Shown: positions 9,227 through 20,502 of the stretch, piece by piece
Position numbering within the stretch: position 1 is the stretch's first letter
How the letters are laid out: each line of letters starts with the position of its first letter
NCBI GenBank assembly: GCA_900169235.1
Contig: FWCC01000474.1
Span: 1 to 64,000 of the forward strand
Reading direction: 5' to 3'
DNA: 64,000 nt
Source: Zarea fungicola
Lineage: Eukaryota; Ascomycota; Sordariomycetes; Hypocreales; Cordycipitaceae
Notes under the pieces: generated by a model
The model's database searches: none
What the model was told of the DNA's origin: nothing
The model's input: the letters and a program-made list of their open reading frames with translations, nothing else
Program-made: the position numbers and the translations under genes

Positions 9227-11028
9227 ATGAGTCGGGCTCCGCACGCCTGCGCAGCATGCAAGAGACGCAAAGGTAAATGCGACAGGCGTCTTCCAGCGTG
9301 TACATATTGCGATAAGTATGTATGCTACTGTGCAACCTAGGCCAAAGTTTTAGTAACTCACGGGTGGCTTAAGACGCGAACAGCAATGTTTTTACATATC
9401 ACCCACGACCGTCCTCAGTGTCCTGGAACCCCAAGCTGCGGCTTTTCCCGCCTTCACTTTTTTAGACCATAAAATCTTCGCCAACTCAATGCCTCAATAT
9501 GAGGCTGGCCTCCAAATACCGTCTTATGTGGCACTGGAGATTGGTGATTTACCACAAAAGAGGGCCATTGCTTCCACATTCTTTAGCACCATTCACACCT
9601 GGCTGCCAATAATATCAAAACAAAGGCTTTTGGGGACTGTGTTACATTCAACAACAGTACATACTGCTGATGTTGCACTTCTTCTCTTGACCATGAAGCT
9701 GGTTAATCTCTCGCCATTAGCAAACTGCAATGCAGCTCAGAGCACAACCTATTTGGCTACTGTTGAGTTCTTTAATTCTCTACATATACGTGGCCGCCAT
9801 ACAGTAGCCACACTGCAAGCTGCTATTTTATTAGCAACATTCGAAATTGGCCACGCAATTTATCCTGCTGCTTACATGTCCACGAGTACCTGTGCCCATT
9901 ATGCGATTGCAATGGGTCTAGGCTGGAAGCTTGCGCCGTGGATCAGCACAGAACTACCATGGACAGAAGTAGAAGAACTTAGACGGATTTGGTGGGCAGT
10001 GGTGATTTTAGAGCGGTAAGTGCAGCCTGTGTGATTCCCGCCACGCTATTCGCTGGATTTTATTATTTAAGTTGGCGGCATTCGCTTCCCTCCCTCCCAC
10101 TCTTGGCGTAGCCCCTGCCTAGGGAGCACGGGACATCACCCGGTGCTAACGCCGTGCAGATACATATGTTTAGGGTGGCCATCGCTTTCCATTGTTACTA
10201 AAGGACCAGGTCCCGATGATCTTTTACCATGTGATGATGCCGCGTGGGATAATGGTGTATGATATACCAATCGTCCCTTGATGCTGAAATGCTGCTGAAA
10301 TTTGTTCGCAGGAAATCGCGCCAAACTATGCAATGACTGCTGATGCGTCAGACTGCATTAACATGGGCCGGTTTAGCCTTCTCGCACAAGCCATACACCT
10401 ACTTGAACGTGTTCTGTCCCTTTACCGTGAGACAGGCTCAACAGCGTTTGTCGACACTCGTGAAAGTGAAGTTCGTCAACTGGACCGAGCATTAAATGCC
10501 CTTTTAGTCTTTACGGTTCGTGAAGGCTCGCAACGAGGGCTCATAGTGTGCTGCCAGAGTGCAATTTGCTATAGGTACAAAATTGGAGACTAATAACCCG
10601 ACTCTCGCTCACTAATTTATTTTTCAGTGCCATGTCACTTCTCCATAGTGGCGATTTGCGATTCCTTCAACAGACGCCGAGCAATCTGTCGACTATAAGC
10701 CACATTACTTTGGATAGGGTGGCCACTGACTTTTTGGAATTTGCAAATAGTGTCATTGCCCGAGGCAGTTCCATTCTTGAGGTGGTCTCGCCCTTGACTC
10801 TTCACTGGGGCTACGCTGTTCTATCATACTTTCTTCACTTAGCACCGGAAGAGAATGGTAAGGATATTAGCTCAGCCTCGAGGACTTGCTTCCGGGCGCT
10901 TCAGTTGATAAACTCAAGATGGCAAGCTGCAGGTATATACAAAATGTCTAGTCTAAAATTTATACCAAAACTAACCCGCCTCACTATTAGGAGTTTATCT
11001 TGAAATGCTCAACACGGACAGAAGTTGA
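9227..11028 (+). CDS. Zn(II)2Cys6 fungal-type transcription factor (six exons)
   Basis: Exons 9227-9315, 9374-10015, 10160-10256, 10312-10574, 10628-10932 and 10991-11028 join in phase to 477 residues. The zinc cluster is Cys8, 11, 18, 25, 28, 35 (CAACKRRKGKC then CTYC), and the first intron splits it between the fifth and sixth cysteine. The body is a fungal-specific transcription factor domain: AAILLATFEIGHAIYPA, then EELRRIWWAVVILER, then a short CLGWPS exon are characteristic. The gene ends three residues after LNTD. The frame is open throughout, so the factor looks functional. It would act in the nucleus and is a candidate regulator of the adjoining enzyme genes (inference from position). 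Confidence 0.85.
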
Positions 11029-11123
11029 GTTACAATAAGGACTGCGCTTCATACAGATAACAAATAAACACCATCGTCTACTTTATAGAACAGTAACCAT
11101 AATGAAGTTTAGCTTTATGGGTA

Positions 11124-11832
11124 TTAATAGACGACGGAGTGCTTGATCATTCCAGTGTATGGTGTTTTAAACAGCATAAAGGGCTCGAAACTCTTAAAGC
11201 CCATAGTTTCATAGAGCGGCACTCCTGCAGGCGTTGCAATCAGGAAAGTATCCTTATTATCTGCCGACGCCTTTTCCAATCCCCAATTGAGCAGCATCTT
11301 TCCAATTCCTCTACGCTGATGGTCTGGATCCACAGCAAGGTAATCTAGAACTGTCTCAAGTTAGCAATGCATTGTTTAAACGGAATAAAACTAATATCAG
11401 TAACTCACACCACATATGGCTATATCCATCCTTGCCAAGGTAATTGGTGCTAGCTTCAGCCATTACGCTTCGCAGTATCCTATACGCCTCTTCATCTAGC
11501 GTCTCACATGGAATTGGCTCATCAAGCTTTGTCTCGTCGCCAACAGAGCGCTCTGGCACTGGCTCTTCCCACAAAGAGAAACCGACAATCTTATTGTTTA
11601 GCTCGCCATCCGTTACTACCATGAGCAAAACCCCCTCCATATTTCCCTTGATTCCCTTGTGCGTGCGGCGCCAAGCAAGGGCTGCATCGTCAATGCTGGG
11701 GTTCGCCGGCTGTAGGTGCTCCGGGAAGAGGTTGCGTGCCATGGCATCGGTGGCGGGATCGAAGGCTCTTCTGGCGACGCGGGCGATGCCGTCTGTGTCG
11801 GCCTGGGTGGCCAAGCGCATTTGCAGAGACAT
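11124..11832 (-). CDS. GNAT-family N-acetyltransferase (two exons)
   Basis: Exon 1 is 11832-11409 and exon 2 is 11350-11124, with a GTGAGT donor and CAG acceptor in phase 1; the product is 216 residues. The acetyl-CoA binding motif A is present in exon 2 as LDYLAVDPDHQRRGIGKML, followed by the PLYETMGF motif typical of motif B. The N-terminus (MRLATQADTDGIARVARRAF) is a classic GNAT start. The substrate cannot be told; fungal proteins of this kind acetylate small amines, drugs or metabolites. It faces the Zn2Cys6 factor at 9227 tail to tail. An inverted ACTCCG/CGGAGT element lies about 215-245 bp upstream of its start. Confidence 0.85.
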
Positions 11833-13065
11833 CGTTTTTTGTTAGCTTGAATGATTTTCTTTTAATTCCATCTATTTCCTTTCAATATATGCATTCAAGG
11901 GACAGAGTCCTCGGTAAAGATAGAAGCCAGAACCCTACTGTCGTGACACATTACACTCGCCTGGCACCATTTATAGGCAGTCTTGGGCCATACCCGGAGT
12001 GAACTGGCTACCAAGCGGCGTAGAGGGGCCGGTTCGGGAGCAATCACTCCGTTCTTGCATAGAGTCAAAAACGGAGTCGGCGAGAATCGGCATTTCTGAC
12101 TTGGATATTCGAAGACTAAAATACTCACAGGCCTGCTTTTCTATGTTTACCGACTATTGATTTCTTCCCTCACCTAAGCTGTTGATATTGTATTACTACG
12201 AATCGGCTGTACGCTCCTACAACATACCAGCCTTTTGGTAAAGATACAGAAAATAAGAGTAAAAAATTCGAAAAATAAACTATTGGCTTTCGCTGTTCCA
12301 GCCAAGGCCGGTGGATATATACAAAACGACTCGTTCACCCAAGGTGACTTGAAGCTGTTCGCCCGCAATAGCTGCTTGCACTCTATATTCGCTCCAAAAG
12401 GAGCCGGATAACAAAGGACCAGAGACAGAGAGTTGTTTACAAGTGAGGAAACGGAATGTTAACAGCGATTGGATTGAAAGTGACAATCAGCACCATGGCT
12501 GGACGACTTATCCATGCGGACCGAAGTGAACTAGCTCGCGTCATAAATAAAACCTTTAACCCAGCGCAAAAGGGTAAAAAAAATTGTGAGGAAGGTAATT
12601 CACATAGCGGATTTGAAAGCGTGCAACACAAGGGCAAGAGCGCAGAGAATCGGAAAGGGCGGAGGGAGAGTCTACGTACACTCAGTCCAAGGTTACGTAT
12701 GTAGCGGTTAGACTATATCTCCAGCATATTTAGCGTGGCCAAGCTATCTCCAGGCAACAGTTGTTACCGGAATAGTTGTCAACAAGTAAGAAGCTGGCCC
12801 GGAGTCGCTGGTAGCCTGACCTGACAGCTACTTTAACCATAGCCCTGGCACTTAAAATAGGCAATGTACATTGATTTTTGCCTCCCCTGCATTGCAAACT
12901 GAAATCTTTTCAATAAAAAACTTAATGACAGATATTGTATCTTTTTACAGAGTAATTACTAATAGCTAGAGCTTAGCCGAAATTATTTATTATTAATTTT
13001 AGATTAAAGTTGTTCATTATTAAATAGCAGTCCGAGACGCAAACTAATTATGCTCAAGTACTGCA
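11833..13065. other. Intergenic
   Basis: This stretch holds the promoter of the GNAT gene, including an inverted repeat at 12046-12077. Short frames on both strands (for example 12456-12704) have no homology I recognise. The right part is AT-rich. Confidence 0.4.
12046..12077. promoter_or_regulatory. Inverted ACTCCGTT / AACGGAGT element
   Basis: A perfect 8-bp inverted repeat with a 16-bp spacer, containing CCG/CGG triplets in the orientation bound by Zn2Cys6 dimers. It lies about 215-245 bp upstream of the GNAT start. A related ACTCC/GGAGT site lies upstream of the NmrA-like gene at 25304-26403. Confidence 0.35.
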
Positions 13066-13180
13066 GTGTCCATCTTGTCCGTAGCGTCCGTCTTGTCCGT
13101 AGCGTCCGTCTTGTCCGTAGCGTCCGTCTTGTCCGTAGTGTCCGTATTGTCCGTAGCATTCGGAGGGTCCGTAGCGTATG
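13066..13180. repeat. GCTACGGAC-type minisatellite, copy 2 (opposite orientation)
   Basis: On the plus strand the array reads GTCCGTAGCGTCCGTCTT repeated about four times with decay at both ends. It is the reverse complement of the arrays at 20716 and 22777, and the longest of the four. Confidence 0.85.
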
Positions 13181-13397
13181 TGGCGTCTCAGGATCAAGCT
13201 TAATGAACGTAAAGTGGAACGAATACCCACTTCAAACGCTTGAAATGTGCAGAGGCTGCTTTGAAATAGAGGAAGAAAAATTCTAAATGGTTAATGCCTT
13301 GGTAACGAGCAACCAGACTAGATGTTAATGGCCAGTTAAGGGACCATCAATAGTACTCTATCTGCACTAAGATTATATTATCAATAGTTGCCGCAAT

Positions 13398-14058
13398 TTA
13401 GACCGTATTAGCACTGTCTAAAAAGTACGCGTCGTAGGCCACCTCACCTGCAGTCCTTGTAGCATTCCCAATAATAACTCGATTATTCATCCACTTGTAT
13501 TCTTCGTGGCCCGTTTCAATTTTAATATGTAAGTGAAACGAATATTCGCTTGGATGAACACTGAAGCCAGTCATCAATGCTTCAAGAACTTCTGGCGGAC
13601 CTGCTCGAGTACCCTCGGTGCTATTTGAAGTTTAGCTTTAGATATATTTTCTTGGGTTGTATTGCATAAACTTGTCCACATAAGATTTAAAGGTTCTAGA
13701 GGTGCAAGAAAACCTACCGCAGGTAAAAAAAGGCCCCGTCATCACTCTTAACAACATAATTGGTGTTGATATGTGCAGTATTGTCGGCTTCCACTAACCT
13801 AACGAACATCATTCTTAGCCATCTTCTCCACGTCATACATGTAGAACCCAAGTCAATGTGAATTACAGCTACATACATATAGTCGGCGCCTCCAGGAATA
13901 ACTTCACCGGTAAAATATGGTCCAGTAACTTTCCCACCCATGATAGGCACACACCGTCGTCGTCCATAGGGTCCGACACCAATTTCCATTGGCGGATTAA
14001 CGATGCAGCGTAATGAGAAGAGGTACTTAAGCTTTGGCGCCGGGTTAATTGTTTCCAT
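13398..14058 (-). CDS. DUF3237 family protein (three exons)
   Basis: Exons 14058-13877, 13798-13718 and 13620-13398 join in phase to 161 residues, the normal family length. Diagnostic blocks are PYGRRRCVPIMGGKVTGP, then GEVIPGGADYM, then the NTNYVVKSDDGAFFYLR block, and GPPEVLEALMTGF before the C-terminal domain. DUF3237 proteins form small beta-barrels often found beside NmrA and SnoaL genes in aromatic or polyketide pathways; the reaction is not established. Intron 1 is 78 nt, intron 2 is 97 nt. The spliced frame has no defects. A GCTACGGAC array lies about 220 bp beyond the stop codon. Confidence 0.85.
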
Positions 14059-15757
14059 GGTGTAGCGATAACGACGTCTGGAGTTAGCTTCTTACACTGC
14101 AGGCAAAAAATAAAGGCCAGTGAAGAAATGTTCAATGAGGAAGCTACATGAACACTGAACTTATCCAGAGAAAGACTGAAGTTTCCGAATAGAAGACTCT
14201 ACAGCACGTGCAGGCCCGCACCAACTGAATCGCACGCCAGCTAAGTCGAAACTAGCCACAAAGTTGGCGGCTTTCAACCCATGTACCGGAAGCAGCAGAG
14301 GATAAGAAACCGCTGCAAACCCTTCCCCGAAGCAGACTGCCCTTGGTCCTGACAGGGTAACAGCAAAGTTATAGCGACTACAACAACGGGGCACGGCTGA
14401 GTAGGTATCCTCGTATTACTTTGAGTGAGGGCTGGTAAAGTTGATTCAGTCTACAGGCACGCCGTCTCAATAAGGCGATTCGTTGCATATGACTGTGGCC
14501 GTTACGTTCAACCCAGGATTGGCATAATTGTGCATGAAAGTCAGAGACGCAATGAATAGTATGCACGTCACACTAAAAGTTATGTAACGGCTAAGCGCAG
14601 TCGAACCCAACTTGGCAGATACGGTACAGTGATTATGCACTGGGCAGCTAATGACAGATGTGCTGGCAACATTGCTTGTCGTTTCCGAGTGGATACGCAA
14701 TTGGGGGTAACTTGCAGTTTAATTTTGCCAGTGGTTTGAAAATATCTTCCTTGAATGTTTTCATTTGTGACAAACCGTTATTAGCAATTAAGCTTTACGT
14801 TATTACCTTTTCTGCGCATGAGCTTCCATAGTGTAAGAGTCTCTGAATTTCTTGTCGTTTGTATATGGGGTTTGCTCATTGATGTTCAAAGTGGTCCAAA
14901 GTGTGAAGATATGCCGCAGATATATGCTGCAATATAGCGTTGAGCCCTTCTATGCCTTATGGTTCTCCAGTGCTAATATCACCCCATCTAATATTAGAGC
15001 ATCGGCCAATCTGGCTATTCGATTGACCTAAGCTACCTAGCTTCCTGCTTGGGAATTTCAAACCATCACCGTCACTAGCATTTCATTTTAATTCCATACC
15101 CGTGAACTGACAATCGTTTTCATTTGCTCCAGACCTTAAATTCCTCGTAGAAAGCAAAGATTCTCTACAAAAGCCAGCGCCGTTCGCCAACCGAAAAGTG
15201 AGCAGTTCTCAGGCTCAGGATCGTTTCTACTGTTTCACAGCGAAGAAATCTGGGTAAAATACCGTCTGCCGCAATTTCCCCTTTCTGTCAGCACAGTTTT
15301 GTATTTGAATAAACCTCTGGAGTGAGATGGTCTGTGCCGTCACAGATGCCCTTTTAGTGCGTAGCAATATGCTGTTCTGCCTTAGTGCTTGAAAGATGGA
15401 GGCCAAGTTTACCATAACATGAAGAAACACCTTACAACCGGAGTCGCCCAACTGCCGATCGTAAAGCCGTCGGCCTTCATTTCATGGACGCTAAGGTTAG
15501 AGTATGGCAGTGTACGATTTGAGTTAGATACGGTCAAACATATTCTATGCGATTAATAATGTCCTTAAACTTTGATTGCAATACTGCATTAGACACTGTT
15601 TAGTCATTGATGATTCAGTGCTTACAAAAACAAAGGTAGGGTATTCGTCATCCATTCAAGTGAGAGTCTAGTTGAGCATATGAAGTGTACTAGTTTACTA
15701 ATAGTGCTAAGCATCAAGTGCATGGCAAAGGCGTATACCATAAGCATGTAATGTAGG
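14059..15757. other. Intergenic between divergent genes
   Basis: About 1.7 kb upstream of both the DUF3237 gene and the quinone reductase gene. Several minus-strand frames of 60-80 codons exist (14161-14700, 15227-15451), but none shows family motifs or splice structure. Confidence 0.4.
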
Positions 15758-15766
15758 TATATATAT
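15758..15766 (+). promoter_or_regulatory. TATA-like element of the quinone reductase gene
   Basis: A TATATATAT run lies about 95-105 bp before the ATG at 15862. Confidence 0.3.
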
Positions 15767-15861
15767 TCCATGATATATCTTCTGCAGCATACGTCTTTGC
15801 GTTTACTCAGTTAACTGCTACAACTCAACTATTTGAACAAGTTAAAAATAAGAACGGCAAG

Positions 15862-16617
15862 ATGAGTCCTAGAATTGCAATTGTTTATGTAAGGGTTTCT
15901 TTCTCGCAGAGTTATTCGTTATTTTACTTACCGAAGCTACTGAAACATGGGAATGAATTAACTAACTTGAACCAGTATTCCATGTATGGCCATGTCAGGA
16001 CGTTGGCTGAGGCTGAGAAGAAGGGTATTGAGAATGCTGGTGGAACAGCCGACCTCTATCAAATTCGAGAGACTCTCTCTGAGGATGTCTTGGCTAAAAT
16101 GCATGCTCCGCCGAAGGACCCAGAAGTACCAGTACTTGACAATCCTGAACTTCTAGCTGAATATGATGCCTTTCTATTCGGTATCCCAACGCGCTTTGGA
16201 AATATGCCAGCGCAGTGGAAGGTATTTACTGTGACATGGAGCTTACAAGTTACTAGTAGTCTAACACCTATATTTTAGGCGTTTTGGGACAGCACCTCTA
16301 ACGTTTGGATGTCTGGTGGGTTCTGGGGCAAAATGGCTGGCCTGTTTATATGCAATGGCACGCTAGGTGGAGGGCAAGAATCCACTGCTCTAGCTACCCT
16401 ATCAACCCTTGCACATCACGGCATCATATACGTCCCGTTGGGGTATGCAAAGGCATTTTCTCAAATTACTGACATGTCGGAGATTCATGGTGGGAGCCCT
16501 TGGGGAGCTGGTACATTCTCGGGCAATGGCACACGTCAGCCTACAACCAAGGAGTTGGCAATTGCTACAATCCAAGGTGAAACTTTTTATCAAGTGGTGA
16601 AAGGGCGCTCTCAGTGA
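15862..16617 (+). CDS. WrbA-type NAD(P)H:quinone oxidoreductase (flavodoxin-like)
   Basis: Exons 15862-15888, 15976-16221 and 16279-16617 give 203 residues, as usual for the WrbA / Alt a 7 family. The first exon encodes MSPRIAIVY, joined to [14 protein letters not shown], which makes the FMN-phosphate loop. [14 protein letters not shown] and [10 protein letters not shown] follow, then the conserved [17 protein letters not shown] and [11 protein letters not shown], then [11 protein letters not shown] at the C-terminus. These proteins reduce quinones by two electrons with FMN in the cytosol. In this cluster it may protect against or process a quinone intermediate (inference). Confidence 0.9.
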
Positions 16618-17581
16618 CTGCATGGCAGGAGGCACCAAGTCAAAGGTAAGAATGGCCGTTTACCACTTGCTGTTCAACGGAATGATGAGTCGGATGATGA
16701 GTCTTGCTCTTGTGCAGTTCCTACAAAATGCGCTATTCTGTAGTTTAGACACCGCAATATTCACTACACTATAACCAACAATTACTGCAACCTATCACTG
16801 TCCTAGTCACGTTCAAGCTAGCAAGTTCAATATAGTTGTACATACTTAAGCCCCTTTGAGAGATGGGTCGGGTCAGATTATCTAGTGTTGTAGCTTAGGT
16901 ATAGTTCCATGATGGTATGGCGAAGCTCTGTCTAGGGAACACTGTTAGACAAACTAAGGCACTGATGAGTTTACCGTAAACTGGGGCACAGCAAACCCTG
17001 TGACGTGTAAGGGTGACTGAATATGTGGCTCTATTACTTTTGCTAGTTATGACGTATTCATAAAATGTCCGTATTGGTGCGGCAGCATTCTCGGGGCCTT
17101 TCCACTACACAACTGGACTTATCATCTGTTTCTGACCAGGCCTAGCCGAGGTTCACGGACAGCAAAATAGCTTTCCAGAAACATTACTAATCACTTCGGG
17201 GCTATTTGCTACATAAATCATTTTATAATGAAGTCATAAAGTACAACCCTAAATTGCCGATGAATCTACCGAAACTCTCTTGCGCGGTTTTATCCACCTC
17301 GGCTAACAGACTATGCGACTACTGTGAGCTACCGGCCGATAACCAGCCGTAATATGAGGGTTGGGCTAGATGATTAGTGATCAAAACGCGGTTACGACTC
17401 ACAAAACACTACAAACCCTCTGGCGCTGTATAGCATTGAAAGCGCGACATAGCTTAGAAATTGGAACCTGAACAAATTTAAACAGAGCTATTAGACCCTT
17501 TTGCTTTGAAATAGATAACTTTCTATCTAGCAGAGCATATTTCTTGCATTATATGGCACGATTTATGCCGTGCCTAAGCTC
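16618..17581. other. Intergenic between convergent genes
   Basis: 3' regions of the quinone reductase and the first NmrA-like gene. No gene is supported. Confidence 0.4.
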
Positions 17582-18685
17582 TTAGAGTCTTCCCTGTCTA
17601 CCATCTTCTGCCACTTTTAGCACTGGTCGCAGATTATTCACCCTTGTCCAAAGTTTCGGTAATCCAAGCGCAGCAGCCGTTTTATCCTCGCGTCGGAACC
17701 AATCTTCTGCCGATTTAACTCTTCCAGGGTGAATCTCGTCAAGTAGTGCGAAATTACGCTGGATAACGCCCGTGTTACCACCTGATTGCTTCCACATATT
17801 CCAAAAACCCGTAAAATTATCACGCAGCGACATAGTGGCCGCATCATTCGGGTCAGAGTTATAGCCCGCTGCTGAGGTACCTTGGCCCATTGGACCAGTA
17901 GTCCAGTATTCGTCCAAATCTGTATCAATGTATCGAGCCTGGTGACCAGTAACGCGTTCAAAAGCTTTGGCAAGGTCATCGTAACCAATCATGTCGACAG
18001 CGACTTCTAGATCCATGCCATTGGCGCGGTTTTGGTGGTCAAATAACCACCGTACATAATATTCACAGTCGTCAAGGCTAGCATGCGCGACGCTGCCTTG
18101 GCCAAGCGGCACACGCCAAGTGACGATGCCGTTTTCGACCTTGGGCGACATGGGTGTCCCCGCAGCCACCGTCATCTCAATGTAGGGGCCCGTGGTGAAA
18201 AGCGCTGCGCCCATCCTTTGTCTGTTTGCCAGGGTCTTGTTCTGTTGTAATATCCACTCCCCCACTCGGCCCTTGCCATCGTAATGGCCGCATCGGAATC
18301 TAGGGTCATAGCCGCTTTTCTTATAGACAAAGTCGAGGTTGCCATACACAGAGAATTTAATGCCTTCCTCCAAAGCTAATTCGTACGATCGCATTGCCCA
18401 GAAAATCTCAGTCTTTTCCCCACAGTTGAAACCGTCAATATTGACAAATGCGTAACGGGCACCACGAAACCCTTGCCGTAAATCATGCTCGCTAGCGAAA
18501 GTGCCCTCAATAGCTGTGACATTTGGAAGAGCAAGAAGATTCTGAGAGCGTTTTGAAGTTCGGTCTCGGGTGAGGAAGCGGACAGCGTATGCACCGTCCT
18601 TCACGAGGCCACGGATGACAGGTATGCCCTGGGCTCCAGTGCCACCGACAACGAAGACCAATGGCAGATTGGATAAGGTAGCCAT
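17582..18685 (-). CDS. NmrA-like NAD(P)-binding protein, copy 1
   Basis: Single exon, 367 residues from the ATG at 18685; the frame is open 12 nt further to a TTG. The N-terminal Rossmann motif is VVGGTGAQGIPVIRGL (GxxGxxG). EGTFASEHDLRQGF and GIKFSVYGNLDF are typical of atypical short-chain dehydrogenases of the NmrA/HSCARG group, which often lack the catalytic Tyr-x3-Lys and act as redox sensors or reductases. A paralogue with roughly 60 % similarity by eye (FVIGGTGAQGLPVVRGL) lies 2.8 kb away at 21513-22601 on the same strand. Members of this family occur in polyketide and aromatic-pathway clusters as reductases. The substrate is unknown. Confidence 0.9.
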   Translation of the reverse strand: MATLSNLPLVFVVGGTGAQGIPVIRGLVKDGAYAVRFLTRDRTSKRSQNLLALPNVTAIEGTFASEHDLRQGFRGARYAFVNIDGFNCGEKTEIFWAMRSYELALEEGIKFSVYGNLDFVYKKSGYDPRFRCGHYDGKGRVGEWILQQNKTLANRQRMGAALFTTGPYIEMTVAAGTPMSPKVENGIVTWRVPLGQGSVAHASLDDCEYYVRWLFDHQNRANGMDLEVAVDMIGYDDLAKAFERVTGHQARYIDTDLDEYWTTGPMGQGTSAAGYNSDPNDAATMSLRDNFTGFWNMWKQSGGNTGVIQRNFALLDEIHPGRVKSAEDWFRREDKTAAALGLPKLWTRVNNLRPVLKVAEDGRQGRL

Positions 18686-18772
18686 TTTCGTATTCAATGT
18701 GCAGAATGAATACTATGATTGCTTATTGCATCATGTGGTTTTGAAGTGATTGTCGTTGGTAAAGTTGGGCGG

Positions 18773-19225
18773 CTATGCCTTTTTATGTCCCTCCCTGAAG
18801 CCCGTTCCACATTCTCCGCCTAAATCGCAGAAATTTGGTAACAAGTCTATGACAGCACATACGTGAGCATGTCTTTCCGCCTCTACTGCGGAATACAGGT
18901 TCACTAAGTATGATGTTGCTATATTTCGTCTAGAAATGGCGTGGCGCCGTCTAATGATGCCGACCGGAGTTGCCGGCGACTGCTGATCAGTAATCGGAAT
19001 AACACTGTAGTAAGTTGCAGCAAGCTTACACCTGAACAGAGCAACAGGAGACTTTACAGCAGCCCAGTGAAGGGCCAGGCCGATATTAGGTGCATTTTCA
19101 ACGAGCTCCAGTACAAGTCGTTGGCGTATTGGCGTTAGTCTATCAATGACTGCAGAGTATGAGGCCCTTCCTAACTTTGGTTGATTCTTGTTGAATGTTT
19201 CTAAAGAGTACCGGTCGAGTCTCAT
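18773..19225 (-). CDS. Open frame of 150 codons, doubtful
   Basis: An ATG-started frame lies between the first NmrA-like gene and the nitrilase, within what would be the NmrA promoter. The product is mixed in composition, has no signal peptide, membrane segment or motif I recognise, and no neighbouring paralogue. It may be a chance frame. It is recorded because it is the only long frame in this gap. Confidence 0.15.
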   Translation of the reverse strand: MRLDRYSLETFNKNQPKLGRASYSAVIDRLTPIRQRLVLELVENAPNIGLALHWAAVKSPVALFRCKLAATYYSVIPITDQQSPATPVGIIRRRHAISRRNIATSYLVNLYSAVEAERHAHVCAVIDLLPNFCDLGGECGTGFREGHKKA

Positions 19226-19355
19226 TACAGGCTAACACATTACAGAAAACGATTGTTTTTCTCATGGTACTATATAGCAAACCAAAACATATTTACTTTA
19301 ATCGAACGCTCCCCAAAGTCTGCACCATTTACTGCTCAACCAATTTGTACTCGCG

Positions 19356-20502
19356 CTAGTGTTGATTCTCATTATCAGAGGAGCCATCAGTATATCGAAT
19401 ATGAGGTCGCGCGCCCGTGTTTACAGTAAGAGACAAGATATCAGGCCGGGAATACTGCCCAATGCAGTCAATCAGCCCGTTGGCCACAACACAGCGATTC
19501 AAATCCAAGTTGGCGTAAATTAACCTCTCTTCGGTTTCCGGCACGTCTGTTGTGATTGCTTTGCCGTCCGGGCCATAAATTTTAGATGAGCCTCCTCCTG
19601 GCGAGGCCATAAGATATGAACCTTCCACCTCGTTAATCGCAATTCCTTCCGCTGAGATAACCATTCCTGTGTGAAGGGCAAATGATTGTGATTCCATCCC
19701 AAACACTCTAGTGAGTGCCCGACCACCTATTGATTATTAGCTAGAGAGTCAACGAGCAGCTATGCGCAACACGAAAATACCGTCTTCTAGAATCGAAGAA
19801 AAGGCCTGTGGCGACTGAGCTTGACCCAACGGAGGCCAGCCCGCGACATGAATCTGGGGCCGCTGGGACAAGGTGTGGTATTTTAAGAGTGGCTGTATAT
19901 GCTCCTTCAAGATTAATTAGTATTTTCCTAGCTTTAATTCAGCGGTGCATAGCTGAAAACCTTACCCAGCATACCAAGCCCGAAACGCGACCTATAACAG
20001 TTGTTGCGACATTGTAAAGTATGTCTGCACCGCTATGAGCCTCGCCAAAAATGGTTCTTTCCATGTGCGTCGGTTTAAGCTTTCTTTGGCTCATCACACG
20101 TTTACCATTGGCATCAATAATGCACTGTCCCATGTAAAGGGAATCGTTGAACTTTTCCGAATATGCGAGAACAACGACAATATTATGTTCCTTGGCAGTC
20201 GTAGTTATTTTTCTCATTTCAGGAGAATCAAGTGTTAGGGAATTATGAAAATACTTTGTAAAGAAATCGGGACGGTTCGGGTATTTCCTATTGGTATTTT
20301 AGTTTCTCGCCTCGCTGCAGTGTCGGGATGGAACTGACCATATCCAAACGGGATATCCGGGAATCCAGCATTCAGGAAATGATATCAGTTGTGCACCGTT
20401 TGCAGCAGCTTCTCGGATAAGCTTGACTGTCTTGTCGACAGAGCCGTGCAGGTTGAACCAACACGGTTCATGCTGTGTAACAGCAACACGAACTACACAC
20501 AT
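19356..20502 (-). CDS. Nitrilase (arylacetonitrilase-type), four exons
   Basis: Exons 20502-20339, 20287-19966, 19904-19781 and 19726-19356 join in phase to 326 residues. The catalytic triad is complete: Glu44 in [11 protein letters not shown], Lys126 in [11 protein letters not shown] and Cys161 in GLVCW, continued across an intron by [11 protein letters not shown]. The C-terminal half has the conserved [27 protein letters not shown] and [11 protein letters not shown]. The family hydrolyses nitriles to carboxylic acids and ammonia and forms helical oligomers in the cytosol. The GQYSRPD block and overall length match fungal aliphatic/aryl-acetonitrilases. It lies between two NmrA-like genes on the same strand. 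The first intron uses a weak GTCAGT donor. Confidence 0.9.

Noticed and set aside
18685..18697. Longer start for the first NmrA-like gene
   Set aside because: The extra codons begin with TTG; the ATG at 18685 places the Rossmann loop at the usual distance from the N-terminus.
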